DNA of 64,000 nt from Rhodoblastus sp. 17X3 (GTDB lineage: Bacteria > Pseudomonadota > Alphaproteobacteria > Rhizobiales > Beijerinckiaceae), in contig NZ_JASHHX010000001.1 of the NCBI RefSeq assembly GCF_030056575.1, positions 124,001 to 188,000 of the forward strand, written 5' to 3'. The position numbers and the translations under genes are program-made. How positions within the stretch are numbered: position 1 is the stretch's first letter; each line of letters opens with the position of its first letter. Below the pieces are notes generated by a model. It searched no databases and was not told the DNA's origin. It saw nothing but the letters and a program-made list of their open reading frames with translations. Positions 43,468-53,759 of the stretch are shown piece after piece.

Positions 43468-44469
43468 ATGAAACATCGCATCCAGATCGAGGGCGGAGAC
43501 GGTTTCGACGTCTCCGCCGACGAGGATAGCCTGCTCCGCGGCGCCTTGCGTGCGGGAGTTGGCTTTCCCTACGAATGCGGAGTCGGCGGCTGTGGCAATT
43601 GCCGCTTTGACCTGGTTTCGGGCGAGATGGAGACGCTTTGGCCCGAAGCGCCCGGCCTTTCGGAACGGGAGCGCAAGCGTGGCAAGCGGCTCGCCTGCCA
43701 GAGCCGTCCGCTCGGCGATTGCGTCGTCCGCGTTCGCTGCGCGGACGAATATCGCCCGGTCGTCCCGACCCGGCGCCTGCAGGCGGTGCTGACCGAGCGG
43801 CGCGAAGTCGCTCCCGGCATGGCCGAGCTGACCTTCACGGCGCCCGGACCGGCGACCTTCCTGCCCGGACAATATGCCGTGTTTCACCCGCCGGGCGTCG
43901 AGGGGCCGCGCGCCTATTCGATGTCCAATCTTCCCAACGCCAATGGCGAATGGCGTTTCGTCGTGCGCCGCATGCCCGGCGGCAAGGGCAGTAACGCCAT
44001 GTTCGACGCGCTCGCGCCCGGCGACGCGCTGACGATCGACGGGCCTTACGGCAACGCCTACCTGCGCGAGGACAATGAGCGCGAGGTCGTCTGCGTCGGC
44101 GGCGGGTCCGGCGTTGGGCCGGTCGTCTCGGTCGCCCGCGCGGCGCTGAAGCTCGGCCGGGAGAAGGGCGTGCATATATTCGAGGGGGCGCGCACGCGCG
44201 CCGATCTCTGCGTCCCGGCCCTGCTCACGGAGAGGGAAATGGCGGCGCTGAACTATATCCCGGTGCTGTCGTCGGAACCCGAGGACAGCGGCTGGAGCGG
44301 CGCGCGCGGGTTCGTCCATGCGCAGGTCGAACAGTCTCTGCAGCTTCCCGTCGAGCATCACGAATTTTATTTCGCCGGGCCGCCGCCGATGATCGAGGCT
44401 ATGCAGGATCTGCTCGTGATGCGCTGGAAGGCGCCGCATGCGCAAATCCATTTCGACAAATTCTTCTGA
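43468..44469 (+). CDS. tmoF: NADH-dependent reductase of toluene monooxygenase
   Basis: The 333-residue protein carries a plant-type [2Fe-2S] domain (C37, C42, C45 in YECGVGGCGNCRF and C77 in RLACQS), an FAD-binding domain with RAYSMSNLPN, and an NAD-binding domain with VCVGGGSGVGPVVSVAR, ending YFAGPPPMIEAM. It transfers electrons from NAD(P)H to TmoC. The ATG at 43468 follows tmoE by 13 bases. The operon ends at the hairpin 44510. Confidence 0.95.
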   Translation: MKHRIQIEGGDGFDVSADEDSLLRGALRAGVGFPYECGVGGCGNCRFDLVSGEMETLWPEAPGLSERERKRGKRLACQSRPLGDCVVRVRCADEYRPVVPTRRLQAVLTERREVAPGMAELTFTAPGPATFLPGQYAVFHPPGVEGPRAYSMSNLPNANGEWRFVVRRMPGGKGSNAMFDALAPGDALTIDGPYGNAYLREDNEREVVCVGGGSGVGPVVSVARAALKLGREKGVHIFEGARTRADLCVPALLTEREMAALNYIPVLSSEPEDSGWSGARGFVHAQVEQSLQLPVEHHEFYFAGPPPMIEAMQDLLVMRWKAPHAQIHFDKFF

Positions 44470-44509
44470 CGCCTGAAAGCTGTCGGAGAAGGGGTGAAAC
44501 AATCGGATC

Positions 44510-44547
44510 GAGAGCGATGTCCGCGAGGACGTCGCTCTCTTTTTTTG
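44510..44547 (+). terminator. Rho-independent terminator of the tmo operon
   Basis: GAGAGCGATGTCC and GGACGTCGCTCTC form a 13-bp stem with one mismatch around GCGA, followed by eight T bases, 40 bases after the tmoF stop. Confidence 0.92.
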
Positions 44548-45036
44548 CGTCGCGCGGGCGCCGGCCCGCCCGGATGCAATCGTTATTATGATATAATATC
44601 GACAATTATCTTGACCCGAGGCACGGCTGCTGTTACGAAAAAGGGCGGTGGCGATGCGTAAAAATAAAAGCATTCCAGCCACCGGGGGAGCGATCTAAAA
44701 TTGGTAAGAGGCCAGCGGTCCTTCGTCGGGCGGGCGTGGGGGAAGCGTTTGCCCGCGCCAGTCGTTGAGTCTGGACGCGGCTATCAGGCCTCCTTCCGCA
44801 ACCGCGAGTCGATTAGCTGATCGTCGAACCTGGGATTCCGCCCGAAATGACCCACGTCAAGCCGACTCCGTGACGCGTCGGCGACAATGTGAGGCAATCT
44901 TTCGATCCGACCGGCGTGGCCTCGCCGTAGATCGACGCACAATTGGGAAGCGTCTGGATAACAAAGTCGAAGACAGCTGAACCAGGCGAGCCGCCAGCGG
45001 CAAGAGCGATGGCAATTGCGAAGGGAGGACGGCAAA
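44548..45036. other. Upstream region of the regulator gene, with an AT-rich operator-like element
   Basis: No gene is supported in these 489 bases. The AT-rich element ATAATATCGA at 44593-44602 belongs to the motif shared with 47751, 55341, 55361, 61981 and 62011. The regulator promoter should be here. Confidence 0.5.
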
Positions 45037-46812
45037 ATGGGCGCCAATTTCTTGAAAAGACCGGTGCTGAAATCTGTCCCGACGGGACGCGCCGTCGCCT
45101 CCGCCGTGGCCGAACACGCCGACTGTTGCGCCATCCGCGTGCCCCAAATCCACGATCTCGCCAACCGCCTCCGCTTCGCCCCCGAACAGGGCCGCATCTG
45201 GCTGGATGACCAGAGGATGATGCTGATGCATGTGAGTTCGCTGGGCGCCCTTCGCGAGGAGTTGATCGGCAGCCTGGGCAAGGAGGCCGCGCGCGGCGTC
45301 ATCACGCGCATCGGCTACCAGGCCGGCGCGCGCGACGCCGAAATGGCCAAAAAACTGCGCTCCTCTTCCAGCACCTACGAACATTTCCTCGCCGGGCCGC
45401 AACTGGTCTCGCTTGAGGGGATCGTGCATTGCGAACCGATCGCCCTCGACATCGATGTCGGCAGCGGCCGCTACTTTGGCGATTTCGCCCTGATCGACTG
45501 CGCCGAGGCTGAAGCCCATGTGGCCTCTTTCGGCATTGGCGAGGAATCGTCCTGCTGGATGCTGGTCGGCTATGCCTGCGGTTACACCAGCACCTTCATG
45601 GGCCGGCCCATCCTCTGGCGCGAAGTCGAGTGCCGCGCCATGGGGCATGACCGGTGCCGCGTGGTTGGCCGCCCCGTCGAGGAATGGGGCGACGACGCGC
45701 GCGAGGACCTCCGCTTTCTGCAAATTGGCGACTTCGTCAAATGGACGCCCGCGCCGCCCAACCAGCCGCCCGTCACCGCCCGTCTTGCGGCGCGCCTCGC
45801 GGGTCAGGAGAACAGTTTCGGGATGGTCGGCATATCGAGCGGCTTCAACAATGTCTGCCATCTCGTCAAGAAGGTCGCGCCGACCGAAGCGACCGTGCTT
45901 TTCCTCGGCGAAAGTGGCGTCGGCAAGGAGATTTTTTCGCATAACCTGCACCGGCTGAGCAACCGGGCGAAGGGACCGTTCATTGCGGTCAACTGCGCCG
46001 CCATTCCCGAGCAATTGACGGAATCGGAGCTTTTCGGCGTCGAGAAGGGCGGTTTCACCGGGGCGACAGTCTCGCGGCCCGGGCGCTTCGAGCGCGCGCA
46101 TGGCGGAACCCTGTTCCTCGATGAAATCGGCACCTTGAGCTACACCGCGCAGGGCAAGCTGCTGCGCGCCTTGCAGGAGGGCGAAATCGAGCGGGTCGGC
46201 GATTCAAGGGTGCGCAAGGTCGATGTCCGCGTGATCGCGGCGACCAATGTCAATCTGCGCGATGCGGTCAAGGACGGCTCCTTCCGCGAGGATCTGTTCT
46301 ACCGGCTGAATGTCTTTCCCATTCGCGTGCCGCCCTTGCGCGACCGCCGCGACGACATTCCGCTGCTGATGAACTGGTTCATGCAGCGCTCCTGCAAGAA
46401 GAATGGCAAGACCATCACCGGTTTTCGCGAGCGCGCGGTCGACGCTTTGATCAATTACAGTTGGCCCGGCAATGTGCGCGAGATGGAGAATCTGATCGAG
46501 CGCGCCGTCATTCTTGCCGACGACGGCGGCGCGCTGGACATCTGCCATCTCTTCACGACCGGCGAGGAACTGAATTCGACGACCTTCATCGTGCAGAAGA
46601 ACGGCGCGCTGGGACCCGCGGCCGATATGATCGAGACCGACGCGCCGACCGCCGAAGGCGGATTGCCGAAGCTGGCCGACACCGAGGCGCGCATGCTGCG
46701 GCTGGCGCTTGCGGAAGCCAATGGCAATCTTTCGCTCGCCGCGCGCCTGCTCAGCATCAGCCGGCCCACGCTCGCCTATCGCCTGCGCAAGCACAAGATC
46801 GCCGTGGAGTGA
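45037..46812 (+). CDS. Sigma-54-dependent activator of the XylR/DmpR/TbuT class
   Basis: The 591-residue protein has an N-terminal XylR_N effector domain, a V4R domain ([18 protein letters not shown], then [20 protein letters not shown]) and an AAA+ domain with Walker A GESGVGKE near residue 291 and [10 protein letters not shown] as Walker B. It ends in a Fis-type HTH ([20 protein letters not shown]). The sigma-54 contact loop reads GGFTGA where the norm is GAFTGA. The ATG at 45037 has GGGAGG 8 bases upstream, better than the TTG at 45016. It likely senses the aromatic inducer and activates the two sigma-54 promoters. Confidence 0.93.
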   Translation: MGANFLKRPVLKSVPTGRAVASAVAEHADCCAIRVPQIHDLANRLRFAPEQGRIWLDDQRMMLMHVSSLGALREELIGSLGKEAARGVITRIGYQAGARDAEMAKKLRSSSSTYEHFLAGPQLVSLEGIVHCEPIALDIDVGSGRYFGDFALIDCAEAEAHVASFGIGEESSCWMLVGYACGYTSTFMGRPILWREVECRAMGHDRCRVVGRPVEEWGDDAREDLRFLQIGDFVKWTPAPPNQPPVTARLAARLAGQENSFGMVGISSGFNNVCHLVKKVAPTEATVLFLGESGVGKEIFSHNLHRLSNRAKGPFIAVNCAAIPEQLTESELFGVEKGGFTGATVSRPGRFERAHGGTLFLDEIGTLSYTAQGKLLRALQEGEIERVGDSRVRKVDVRVIAATNVNLRDAVKDGSFREDLFYRLNVFPIRVPPLRDRRDDIPLLMNWFMQRSCKKNGKTITGFRERAVDALINYSWPGNVREMENLIERAVILADDGGALDICHLFTTGEELNSTTFIVQKNGALGPAADMIETDAPTAEGGLPKLADTEARMLRLALAEANGNLSLAARLLSISRPTLAYRLRKHKIAVE

Positions 46813-46830
46813 CTTTTTTCGGCGGGCGCC

Positions 46831-46893
46831 AAGCGCCCGCTGCGGTCAATCAAGCGCCCGCTGTTGTCGATCAAGCGTCCGCCGCTTTCAATA
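46831..46893. repeat. Three 21-bp tandem repeats
   Basis: AAGCGCCCGCTGCGGTCAATC is followed by two related copies at 46852 and 46873. They lie between the convergent regulator and aldolase genes; the last copy overlaps the aldolase 3' end by 6 bases. Confidence 0.8.
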
Positions 46894-47694
46894 AGGCGAC
46901 GGCGCTTCGGGCGCCGCCGAGTCCGGCTTGAAGCGCCGCGCCAGCGCCTGGGTGGCCTGCACCAGCAGCAGCACATCGACCCCGACGGCGACAAATTGCG
47001 CGCCCTGGGCCAGATAGGCCGAGGCCGTCGCCTCATCCGTCGCCAGCAATCCCGGGGCCTTCCCGCTCGCGAGAATGGCGGCGATCGCCCTTTCCATCGC
47101 CGCCACGACCTCCGGATGCTGCGGCTGGCCGATATGGCCGAGCGACGCGGAGAGATCGGGCGCGCCGAGAAAGATCCCGTCCACGCCCTCGATCGCGGCG
47201 ATGCGCTCCAAATTTTCGAGCCCGGTCCGGGTCTCCACCTGCAACAGCAGGCAGACCTGATCATTGGCCTGATCGAGATAATGGGCGATGCGGCCCCAGC
47301 GCGCCGCCCGCGCTATGCCCGCGCCGACGCCGCGAAATCCCTGCGGCGCGTAGCGCGTCGCGCGCACCAGCATTTCCGCCTGTTCCGGCGTTTCGACCAT
47401 CGGAATGAGCAGGCTCTGCGCGCCGATGTCGAGCATCTGCTTGATCAGGACCGGGTCGCCCGTCGGCGGCCGCACCACGGCGTGGGTGGCGTAGGGCGCG
47501 ACGGATTGCAGCTGCGCCAGCATGGTGCGCAGGTCGAGCGGCGAATGCTCGCCATCGAGCAAGAGCCAGTCGAAACCAGATCCGGCGCAGATTTCGGCGC
47601 TATAGGAATCGGCCATGGCGAGCCAGAGGCCGATCTGCTTCTGCCTGTTCTGCAGCGCCATCTTGAAGCGGTTGGTCATGAATTCGGACGTCAA
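46888..47694 (-). CDS. HpaI/HpcH-family pyruvate aldolase
   Basis: Class II metal-dependent aldolases of this family split 4-hydroxy-2-oxoacids into pyruvate and an aldehyde. The 268-residue product has [67 protein letters not shown] and [15 protein letters not shown] with the metal-binding Glu and Asp. A TTG at 47694 has GGGAGG upstream; the ATG at 47679 is the alternative. It duplicates the job of the DmpG-type aldolase of the operon at 50947, perhaps for another substrate. It is divergent from the hydrolase at 47851. Confidence 0.85.
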   Translation of the reverse strand: MTSEFMTNRFKMALQNRQKQIGLWLAMADSYSAEICAGSGFDWLLLDGEHSPLDLRTMLAQLQSVAPYATHAVVRPPTGDPVLIKQMLDIGAQSLLIPMVETPEQAEMLVRATRYAPQGFRGVGAGIARAARWGRIAHYLDQANDQVCLLLQVETRTGLENLERIAAIEGVDGIFLGAPDLSASLGHIGQPQHPEVVAAMERAIAAILASGKAPGLLATDEATASAYLAQGAQFVAVGVDVLLLVQATQALARRFKPDSAAPEAPSPY

Positions 47695-47750
47695 TTGAAC
47701 GCCTCCCGGAAAATTTGAAGGGGACGCCTTCGCGCCGCGCAGCATTTCCT

Positions 47751-47768
47751 ATAATATCGATATTTTTT
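47751..47768. promoter_or_regulatory. AT-rich operator-like element between aldolase and hydrolase
   Basis: ATAATATCGATATTTTTT contains the palindrome AATATCGATATT. It is one of six related elements in the aromatic cluster and lies in the divergent promoter region 47695-47850. Confidence 0.55.
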
Positions 47769-47850
47769 CATTTCCACGATAATATGAATCGCATACACTA
47801 AATCATGAAATCACGAGACTCTCGTCTCGCCACCACCCGGGAGCAGGATC

Positions 47851-48684
47851 ATGAACGCCGCAAATCCGGAAATCGCGCTACGGACGCGCGCCGCCGGCAT
47901 CGACACAAATTATCACGATCAGGGCTCCGGGTTTCCGGTGCTGTTCATCCATGGGTCGGGGCCGGGCGTCAGCGCCTGGGCCAATTGGCGGCTGGTCCTT
48001 CCCGAAATCGCCAAATCCAATCGCGTCATCGCCCCGGATATGGTCGGCTTCGGCTTCACCGAACGTCCTGAAGGCGCGACCTATGACATCGACACATGGG
48101 TCGCCCAGGCCATCGGCCTGCTCGATGCGCTCGGCCTGCCCAAGGCGCATATCGTCGGCAATTCCTTCGGCGGCGCGATCGCTCTGGCTCTGGCGATCCG
48201 GCATCCCGAGCGCGTCGAGCGTCTCGTGCTGATGGGCAGCGTCGGCGTTCCCTTTCCGATCACGCCCGGCCTCGACGCGGTCTGGGGCTATCAGCCCTCG
48301 TTCGAGAACATGCGCGCGCTGCTCGACATTTTCGCCTTCAGCCGCGAGTTGGTGAACGACGAGCTGGCCCAGCTGCGCTACAGCGCCAGCATCCGTCCGG
48401 GTTTTCAGGAGAGCTTTTCGGCCATGTTCCCGGCGCCACGCCAGCGTTGGGTCGATGCGATGGCCAGCCGCGAGTCCGACATTCGCAACCTGCCGCATGA
48501 GACGCTCATCATTCACGGCCGCGACGACAAGGTGATCCCGCTGTCAAACTCCCTCACGCTGCTCGAATGGATCGACCGTTCGCAACTACACGTCTTCAGC
48601 CGGTGCGGACACTGGGTGCAGATCGAACATTCGCAGCGTTTTTCGCAATTGCTCGCGGGCTTTTTCGCAGAAACCAGCTCCTGA
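47851..48684 (+). CDS. dmpD: 2-Hydroxymuconic semialdehyde hydrolase-type alpha/beta hydrolase
   Basis: This C-C hydrolase cleaves the meta-ring-fission product (also from methylcatechols) to 2-hydroxypenta-2,4-dienoate and a carboxylate. The 277-residue product has VLFIHGSGPGVSAWANWRL, the nucleophile elbow GNSFGG, Asp in IIHGRDDKVIP and His in CGHWVQIEH. It matches DmpD/XylF/TodF in length. It is not in the main operon but in a small plus-strand unit with the SDR that follows 49 bases later. Confidence 0.88.
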   Translation: MNAANPEIALRTRAAGIDTNYHDQGSGFPVLFIHGSGPGVSAWANWRLVLPEIAKSNRVIAPDMVGFGFTERPEGATYDIDTWVAQAIGLLDALGLPKAHIVGNSFGGAIALALAIRHPERVERLVLMGSVGVPFPITPGLDAVWGYQPSFENMRALLDIFAFSRELVNDELAQLRYSASIRPGFQESFSAMFPAPRQRWVDAMASRESDIRNLPHETLIIHGRDDKVIPLSNSLTLLEWIDRSQLHVFSRCGHWVQIEHSQRFSQLLAGFFAETSS

Positions 48685-48733
48685 TCGATCCGCTATAAAC
48701 GCGAGTGCGCCTTTCAAAGCAGGGGAGAGCGGA

Positions 48734-49528
48734 ATGAACATCGATCTGACAGGCAAGAGGGCGGTCGTCACGGGCTCGACCTCCGGCATCGGCTTCGCCA
48801 TTGCGCAAGGTCTGGCCGTATCCGGCGCGCGCGTCATCCTGAATGGACGCAAGGACGACGGCGTACGCGCAGCGGTCGCCAAATTGCTTCAAAGCACGCC
48901 CGGCGCCGACGTGTCCGGCGTCACGGCCGATCTTGCGACCGCGGAGGGCGTCGCCAAATTCCTCGCTGAAGTCGGCGACGCCGATATACTGGTCAATAAT
49001 CTCGGGATTTTCGAACCCAAGCCTTTCCTCGACATTGCCGACGCCGACTGGCTGCGCTTCTTCGAAACCAATGTGATGAGCGGCGTGCGCATGTCGCGCG
49101 CCTTTCTCCCCAGGATGCTGGCGAAAAACTGGGGGAGGATCGTTTTCATCTCAAGCGAGTCTGCGCTCAATATCCCGCCTGAAATGGTCCATTACGGCAT
49201 GACCAAGACGGCGCAGCTCGCGATTTCGCGCGGCCTGGCGGAAATGACGGCGGGATCGGGCGTCACGGTCAATTCTGTTTTGCCGGGTCCGACCCGCTCC
49301 GAAGGCGTGGCAGATTTTTTTGCGAAAATGGCGGCTGATGAAGGCATATCGCAGCCCGAGATGGAAGCGCGCTTCATCGCCGAGCATCGGCCAAGCTCAC
49401 TGCTGCGCCGCCTCGCCAGCGTCGAGGAAGTCGCCAATATGGTCGTCTATGTCTGCTCGCCGGAAGCCTCCGCCACCAATGGCGCGGCGCTGCGAGTCGA
49501 TGGCGGCGTGGTCAAGTCCATCGCTTGA
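48734..49528 (+). CDS. Short-chain dehydrogenase/reductase
   Basis: The 264-residue classical SDR has the nucleotide motif TGSTSGIG, NNLG (a variant of NNAG), the catalytic Ser in VFISSESAL, Tyr and Lys in YGMTK, and VNSVLPGPTRSEG. It oxidises or reduces a hydroxyl or keto group with NAD(P). The neighbours suggest an aromatic or aliphatic alcohol intermediate; the substrate is not readable from sequence. It is convergent with the GFA gene. Confidence 0.85.
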   Translation: MNIDLTGKRAVVTGSTSGIGFAIAQGLAVSGARVILNGRKDDGVRAAVAKLLQSTPGADVSGVTADLATAEGVAKFLAEVGDADILVNNLGIFEPKPFLDIADADWLRFFETNVMSGVRMSRAFLPRMLAKNWGRIVFISSESALNIPPEMVHYGMTKTAQLAISRGLAEMTAGSGVTVNSVLPGPTRSEGVADFFAKMAADEGISQPEMEARFIAEHRPSSLLRRLASVEEVANMVVYVCSPEASATNGAALRVDGGVVKSIA

Positions 49529-49540
49529 GTCGTCGTCGGT

Positions 49541-49948
49541 TCAGCCCGGCGCCTTGGCGAAATTGGCGGTGTCGCAGGCGAGCGGCGCCCAGTTCTGACG
49601 GGAGTCGCAGTAGATCTGCAGGGTTGGCTTGAGCCAGCTGGTGTCGTCGAAACAGCCGGCCTTGACGATGGCGGCGCCGGGCATCGCCTCGGCCTCCGTC
49701 CAGATCGGCGATCCGCATTCCGCGCAGAACCAGCGGTCGACCGCGAGGTTGCTGTCGCCCTTGTCGGCGAATTTCTTCAGCGGGCCGGTGACGGTGAATT
49801 TTTCACGCGGCGAAATCGCGACGATCGAAAAGGCCGAGGCCGTTGATTTCTGGCAATGCGTGCAATGGCAAATCGCCACGGTCGGCTGATCGTCGTCGAG
49901 CGTGAAATGCGATTTGCCGCACAGGCAGCTTCCGGAGCGTCGTGTCAT
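49541..49948 (-). CDS. GFA/CENP-V-type zinc-binding protein
   Basis: The 135-residue protein carries the zinc-ligand pattern of glutathione-dependent formaldehyde-activating-like proteins: GSCLCGKSHF, ICHCTHCQKSTASAF and FCAECGSPIW. It is soluble. Most such proteins have no proven activity; a role in handling aldehydes is possible given the position at the end of the operon. It lies 49 bases downstream of the tautomerase gene. Confidence 0.82.
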   Translation of the reverse strand: MTRRSGSCLCGKSHFTLDDDQPTVAICHCTHCQKSTASAFSIVAISPREKFTVTGPLKKFADKGDSNLAVDRWFCAECGSPIWTEAEAMPGAAIVKAGCFDDTSWLKPTLQIYCDSRQNWAPLACDTANFAKAPG

Positions 49949-49997
49949 GCGTTCCTCCCAAAACCGTCGATGATGAAGCCGCCTGCGGCGAGCCGCG

Positions 49998-50183
49998 CTA
50001 TTTTTTTGACTTCGCCACGCCGGCGACGGAAAAATGCAGCGGCGGCACTTCGCGGATGATGATGCGGATCGCCTCTTTCGGCGCGTCGATCGCCTCGTGA
50101 ATGGCGTCGGCGACCTTGGCGTGGAGCCGCTCCTTGGCCTCGTCGGAGCGGCCTTCGATCAATGTGATTTCGACAATGGGCAT
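49998..50183 (-). CDS. dmpI: 4-Oxalocrotonate tautomerase
   Basis: The enzyme converts 4-oxalocrotonate from enol to keto form with an N-terminal Pro as base. The 61-residue product starts [20 protein letters not shown], with Pro1 exposed after Met removal, and has the small tautomerase length. Its start overlaps the 3' end of dmpH by 25 bases. Confidence 0.92.
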   Translation of the reverse strand: MPIVEITLIEGRSDEAKERLHAKVADAIHEAIDAPKEAIRIIIREVPPLHFSVAGVAKSKK

Positions 50184-50950
50184 GATTGCTCCGCGACGTT
50201 GATCGAGACCGAACCGAGATTCTGCATGACCGTGCGCACATGCTGGCCGACGCTCAGCGGATGCGCGGCGGTGGCGCCTCCGGCGAGAACGATCCAGCCG
50301 GGCTTGAGGCCGCCGATGCTGGCCGCCGCGCGCGCCGCCGCGACCAGCGAACGGATCGGGTGGCCGAGGATCGCCGCTGTCGAGCCGATCTGGACGGCGC
50401 GGCCGTCGACTTCCACCACGATGCCGAGATTGCAGAAGTCCTGGTCCGGGCGCCCCCAGTTGCCGACGACGAAGCCGGACGATGAGGAATTGTCGGCGAT
50501 CACGTCGGGCAGGGCGAACTTGAAATTCTCATAGCGCGAATCGATGATCTCCATCGCCGGGGCGATGGCCTCGACCGCGCTCAGGGCTTCCGCCGCCGAA
50601 ACTTCGCCGCTCAATTCGCGCTTCATCAGGAAGGCGAGTTCCGGCTCTATGCGCGGATGGACATAGCGCTTCTTCGACAAAGAACCGCCTTCCTCCAGCC
50701 GCATCGCGTCGGTGAGACGGCCCCAGATCACTTCATCGACGCCGACCTGAATCATCTTGGCGCGGGAGGTGAGTCCCATCTTCACGCCGACCAGGCGCTC
50801 GCCGCGTAAAAATCGGCGCTCCAGCGACAGGGCCTGAATGGCGTAGGCGGCATCGACGTCGAGCGGCGCGCTCGCGGTGAATTGCGGGATGGCGGTAGCG
50901 GTGCGCGCCGCCTCGTCGACGATTTCGGCGAATTTCGCAAACTGGATCAT
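50159..50950 (-). CDS. dmpH: 4-Oxalocrotonate decarboxylase (hydratase/decarboxylase family)
   Basis: The 263-residue protein belongs to the 2-oxopent-4-enoate hydratase/4-oxalocrotonate decarboxylase family: [31 protein letters not shown] with metal-binding Glu, [11 protein letters not shown] and [11 protein letters not shown] paralogue (52935-53723) lies between dmpC and dmpF. By dmp gene order this copy, between dmpG and dmpI, is the decarboxylase; sequence alone cannot separate the two activities. Confidence 0.82.
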   Translation of the reverse strand: MIQFAKFAEIVDEAARTATAIPQFTASAPLDVDAAYAIQALSLERRFLRGERLVGVKMGLTSRAKMIQVGVDEVIWGRLTDAMRLEEGGSLSKKRYVHPRIEPELAFLMKRELSGEVSAAEALSAVEAIAPAMEIIDSRYENFKFALPDVIADNSSSSGFVVGNWGRPDQDFCNLGIVVEVDGRAVQIGSTAAILGHPIRSLVAAARAAASIGGLKPGWIVLAGGATAAHPLSVGQHVRTVMQNLGSVSINVAEQSCPLSKSH

Positions 50951-51993
50951 TGCGCCGCCGCCTCCGCTTCGCGCGCTTTCAGAAGATCCAGCGCGACATC
51001 GACGATCATGTCTTCCTGTCCGCCGACCATCCGGCGCTTGCCAAGCTCGGTGAGAATATCGCGCGCGTCAACGCCATAGATCTTCGAGGCGTTTTCGGCG
51101 TGGCGCAGGAAGCTCGAATAGACGCCGGAATAGCCGAGCGACAGGCTTTCGCGGTCGACCCGCACCGGGCGGTCCTGCAAGGGACGCACGAGATCGTCGG
51201 CGGCGTCCATCAGCATGTGCAGGTCGCAGCCCGTTTCGATCCCCATGCGGTCCAGCACGGCGATCAGCGCCTCCAGCGGGGCGTTGCCCGCGCCGGCGCC
51301 CATGCCGGCGAGCGAGGCGTCGACGCGCACCGCGCCCGCTTCAATGCCGGCCACAGCGTTGGCCACGCCGAGCGTCAGATTGTGATGGGTGTGGACGCCG
51401 ATTTCCGTCTCGGGCTTCAGCGCGCCGCGCACCGCCTTGACCCGTTCGGAATATTGGTTCGGGAGCAAGGCGCCAGCGGAATCGGTGACATAGACGCATT
51501 CCGCGCCATAGCTTTCCATCAGCAGCGCCTGCTCGACCAGCTTTTCGGCCGGAATCATATGGGCCATCATCAGGAAGCCGACCGTGTCCATGCCGAGCTT
51601 GCGGCCCGCCTCGATATGCTGGCGCGAGACGTCGGCCTCGGTGCAATGGGTGGCGACGCGCACGCTGCGCGCGCCGGCCTCGTGCATGCGCTTCAGGTCA
51701 TGGACCGTGCCGATGCCCGGAATGAGCAGCACGGTGGGCGCCGCATGGGAGCATTCCCCGGCGACGGCGGCGATCCATTCAGCGTCGTCATGCGCGCCGA
51801 AGCCGTAATTGAAGGTCGAGCCGGTAATGCCGTCGCCATGGCAGATTTCGATGGCGTCGACGCCGGCGCGGTCCAGCGCGCGGGCGACAGCGCGCACCGT
51901 GTCGAGGTTGTAGGAGTGACGGATGGAATGCATGCCGTCGCGCAGGGTCACGTCCTGGATATAGAGCTTGTTCGGATTCGCGCGGGCCATCAT
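50947..51993 (-). CDS. dmpG: 4-Hydroxy-2-oxovalerate aldolase
   Basis: DmpG splits 4-hydroxy-2-oxovalerate into pyruvate and acetaldehyde and forms a channeling complex with DmpF. The 348-residue product starts with [20 protein letters not shown] (TIM-barrel signature with R-D-x-M-H), has [18 protein letters not shown], and the metal ligands in [15 protein letters not shown]. The ATG at 51993 overlaps the dmpF stop; the ATG three bases later is an alternative. Confidence 0.93.
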   Translation of the reverse strand: MMARANPNKLYIQDVTLRDGMHSIRHSYNLDTVRAVARALDRAGVDAIEICHGDGITGSTFNYGFGAHDDAEWIAAVAGECSHAAPTVLLIPGIGTVHDLKRMHEAGARSVRVATHCTEADVSRQHIEAGRKLGMDTVGFLMMAHMIPAEKLVEQALLMESYGAECVYVTDSAGALLPNQYSERVKAVRGALKPETEIGVHTHHNLTLGVANAVAGIEAGAVRVDASLAGMGAGAGNAPLEALIAVLDRMGIETGCDLHMLMDAADDLVRPLQDRPVRVDRESLSLGYSGVYSSFLRHAENASKIYGVDARDILTELGKRRMVGGQEDMIVDVALDLLKAREAEAAAQ

Positions 51994-52934
51994 GCGGCCT
52001 CCTTCTGCAACTGTTTGGCGGCCCAATGGTCGGCGGAGACCAGGGCCGCGGAGGTCATGATGTCGAGATTGCCGGCATAGGCGGGCAAATAATGCGCCGC
52101 GCCTTCGACCTCGAGCATGATGGTGGTCTTCAGGCCCGAGCACAGGCCGACGCCGGGAATGCGCACCGGCGCGTTGTCGCCGATGTTCTCGAACTGCACC
52201 TTCTGCTTCAGGCGGTAGCCCGGCACATATTTCTGGACGGCGGCGACCATGTCGAGAATGGACTGCTCGATGGCTTCGCGCGAGCCGCCCTGCGACAAGG
52301 TGAACACGGTGTCGCGCATGATCAGCGGCGGCTCGGCCGGGTTGAGAATGATGATGGCCTTGCCATGTTCAGCGCCGCCAAGTTTCTTGATGGCGCTCGA
52401 CGTGGTTTCGGTGAATTCGTCGATATTGGCGCGCGTGCCGGGGCCGGCGGATTTCGACGAGATCGAGGCGACGATCTCGCCCCAGATCACCCGGTCAGTC
52501 GCGCGGCGCACCGCGTGAACCATCGGGATCGTCGCCTGGCCGCCGCAGGTGACCATGTTGACATTGGGCTCGTCGATGTTGGCGTCGCCATTGATCGCCG
52601 GAATGGTGAAGGGTCCGATCGCCGCCGGCGTCAGGTCGATGACCTTCTTGCCGTCCTTCTGCAGGATGGCGTTGTTGTGGATATGGGCGCCGGCCGAAGT
52701 GGCGTCGAAGACGATCTGGATGTCGCCGTAATTGGGCAGCTTGCGGAGGCCGTCGATGCCCTCATGGGTCACCGGGACGCCGAGCCGCGCGGCCCGCGCC
52801 AGTCCGTCCGACTTGGGATCGATGCCGACCATCGCGCCCATTTCGAGGTTTTTCGACATGCGCATGATCTTGATCATCAGATCGGTGCCGATATTGCCCG
52901 AACCGATGATCGCGCAGGGAATTTTCGCCATCAT
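51990..52934 (-). CDS. dmpF: Acetaldehyde dehydrogenase (acylating)
   Basis: DmpF oxidises acetaldehyde to acetyl-CoA with NAD and CoA. The 314-residue product has the Rossmann start [40 protein letters not shown] with the catalytic Cys, and [20 protein letters not shown]. It is adjacent to and overlaps dmpG, as expected for the DmpFG complex. Confidence 0.95.
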   Translation of the reverse strand: MMAKIPCAIIGSGNIGTDLMIKIMRMSKNLEMGAMVGIDPKSDGLARAARLGVPVTHEGIDGLRKLPNYGDIQIVFDATSAGAHIHNNAILQKDGKKVIDLTPAAIGPFTIPAINGDANIDEPNVNMVTCGGQATIPMVHAVRRATDRVIWGEIVASISSKSAGPGTRANIDEFTETTSSAIKKLGGAEHGKAIIILNPAEPPLIMRDTVFTLSQGGSREAIEQSILDMVAAVQKYVPGYRLKQKVQFENIGDNAPVRIPGVGLCSGLKTTIMLEVEGAAHYLPAYAGNLDIMTSAALVSADHWAAKQLQKEAA

Positions 52935-53723
52935 TCACTCCTTCGCGAAAGCTGCGCGCACGGAGCCGAGGCCCTCGATCCGCGCTTCAAAAACATCGCC
53001 CCATTTGACCGGCGCCATGGGACCGAGCGCGCCCGACAACACCGTGTCGCCTGCCTTGAGCGGACGCCCGACCCGGGCCATGGTCTTCGCCAGCCACAGC
53101 ATGGCGGAGAAGGGATCGCCGAGGCAGGCCGCGCCTGCGCCGACGGAAACCGGCTCGCCCGCGCTTTCCATCACCATGCCGGCCGAGCGCAGATCGAGAT
53201 CCTCGAGTTTCTTCGGCGTCGCGCCGAGGACGTAAAGGCCCGAGGAAGCGTTGTCGGCGATGGTGTCGAGAATGCCGATCTTCCAGTCGGCGATGCGCGA
53301 ATCCACGATTTCGATCGCGGGCAAGGCAAACGCCGTTGCGCGTAAAACGTCGGCGACGGTGAGGCGTTCGTGATCGAGATCGCGCTCGAGCACGAAGGCG
53401 ACTTCCGCCTCGACCTTGGGCTGGATCAGCTGCTTGCGCCCGATTTCCCAGCCGTCGGGGATCGCCATGTCGTCGAACAGCATGCCGTAATCGGGCTGAG
53501 CGACGCCGAGCTGCTTCTGCACGGCGAGAGAGGTCAGGCCGATCTTGCGTCCGACGAGACGGCGGCCTTCGGCGAGCCAGCGACCGGTATTGACCTCCTG
53601 CGCCGCATAGGCCTGATCGATCGCCCCTTCGGGCAGGAGATCCCGCACCGGCGCGCTTGGCTTGCCGCTGTGATGGGCTTCGAAGATCTTGTCCGCGACC
53701 TGTTTTATCGCTTGGTCCGACAC
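52935..53723 (-). CDS. dmpE: 2-Oxopent-4-enoate hydratase
   Basis: The 262-residue protein has [40 protein letters not shown] with metal-binding Glu, [20 protein letters not shown] and the conserved [20 protein letters not shown]. It hydrates 2-hydroxypenta-2,4-dienoate to 4-hydroxy-2-oxovalerate. The position between dmpC and dmpF assigns it to the hydratase branch. It abuts dmpF. Confidence 0.85.
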   Translation of the reverse strand: MSDQAIKQVADKIFEAHHSGKPSAPVRDLLPEGAIDQAYAAQEVNTGRWLAEGRRLVGRKIGLTSLAVQKQLGVAQPDYGMLFDDMAIPDGWEIGRKQLIQPKVEAEVAFVLERDLDHERLTVADVLRATAFALPAIEIVDSRIADWKIGILDTIADNASSGLYVLGATPKKLEDLDLRSAGMVMESAGEPVSVGAGAACLGDPFSAMLWLAKTMARVGRPLKAGDTVLSGALGPMAPVKWGDVFEARIEGLGSVRAAFAKE

Positions 53724-53759
53724 AATGGCGTCCTTCCTGAGGGGTTCAGATTTCCGCGG

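Noticed and set aside
39820-44469. Soluble methane monooxygenase reading of the first diiron cluster
   Set aside because: Gene order (alpha, gamma, Rieske, effector, beta, reductase), the separate Rieske ferredoxin and the T4MO-type active-site residues fit the toluene/alkene class; no mmoXYBZDC order is seen.
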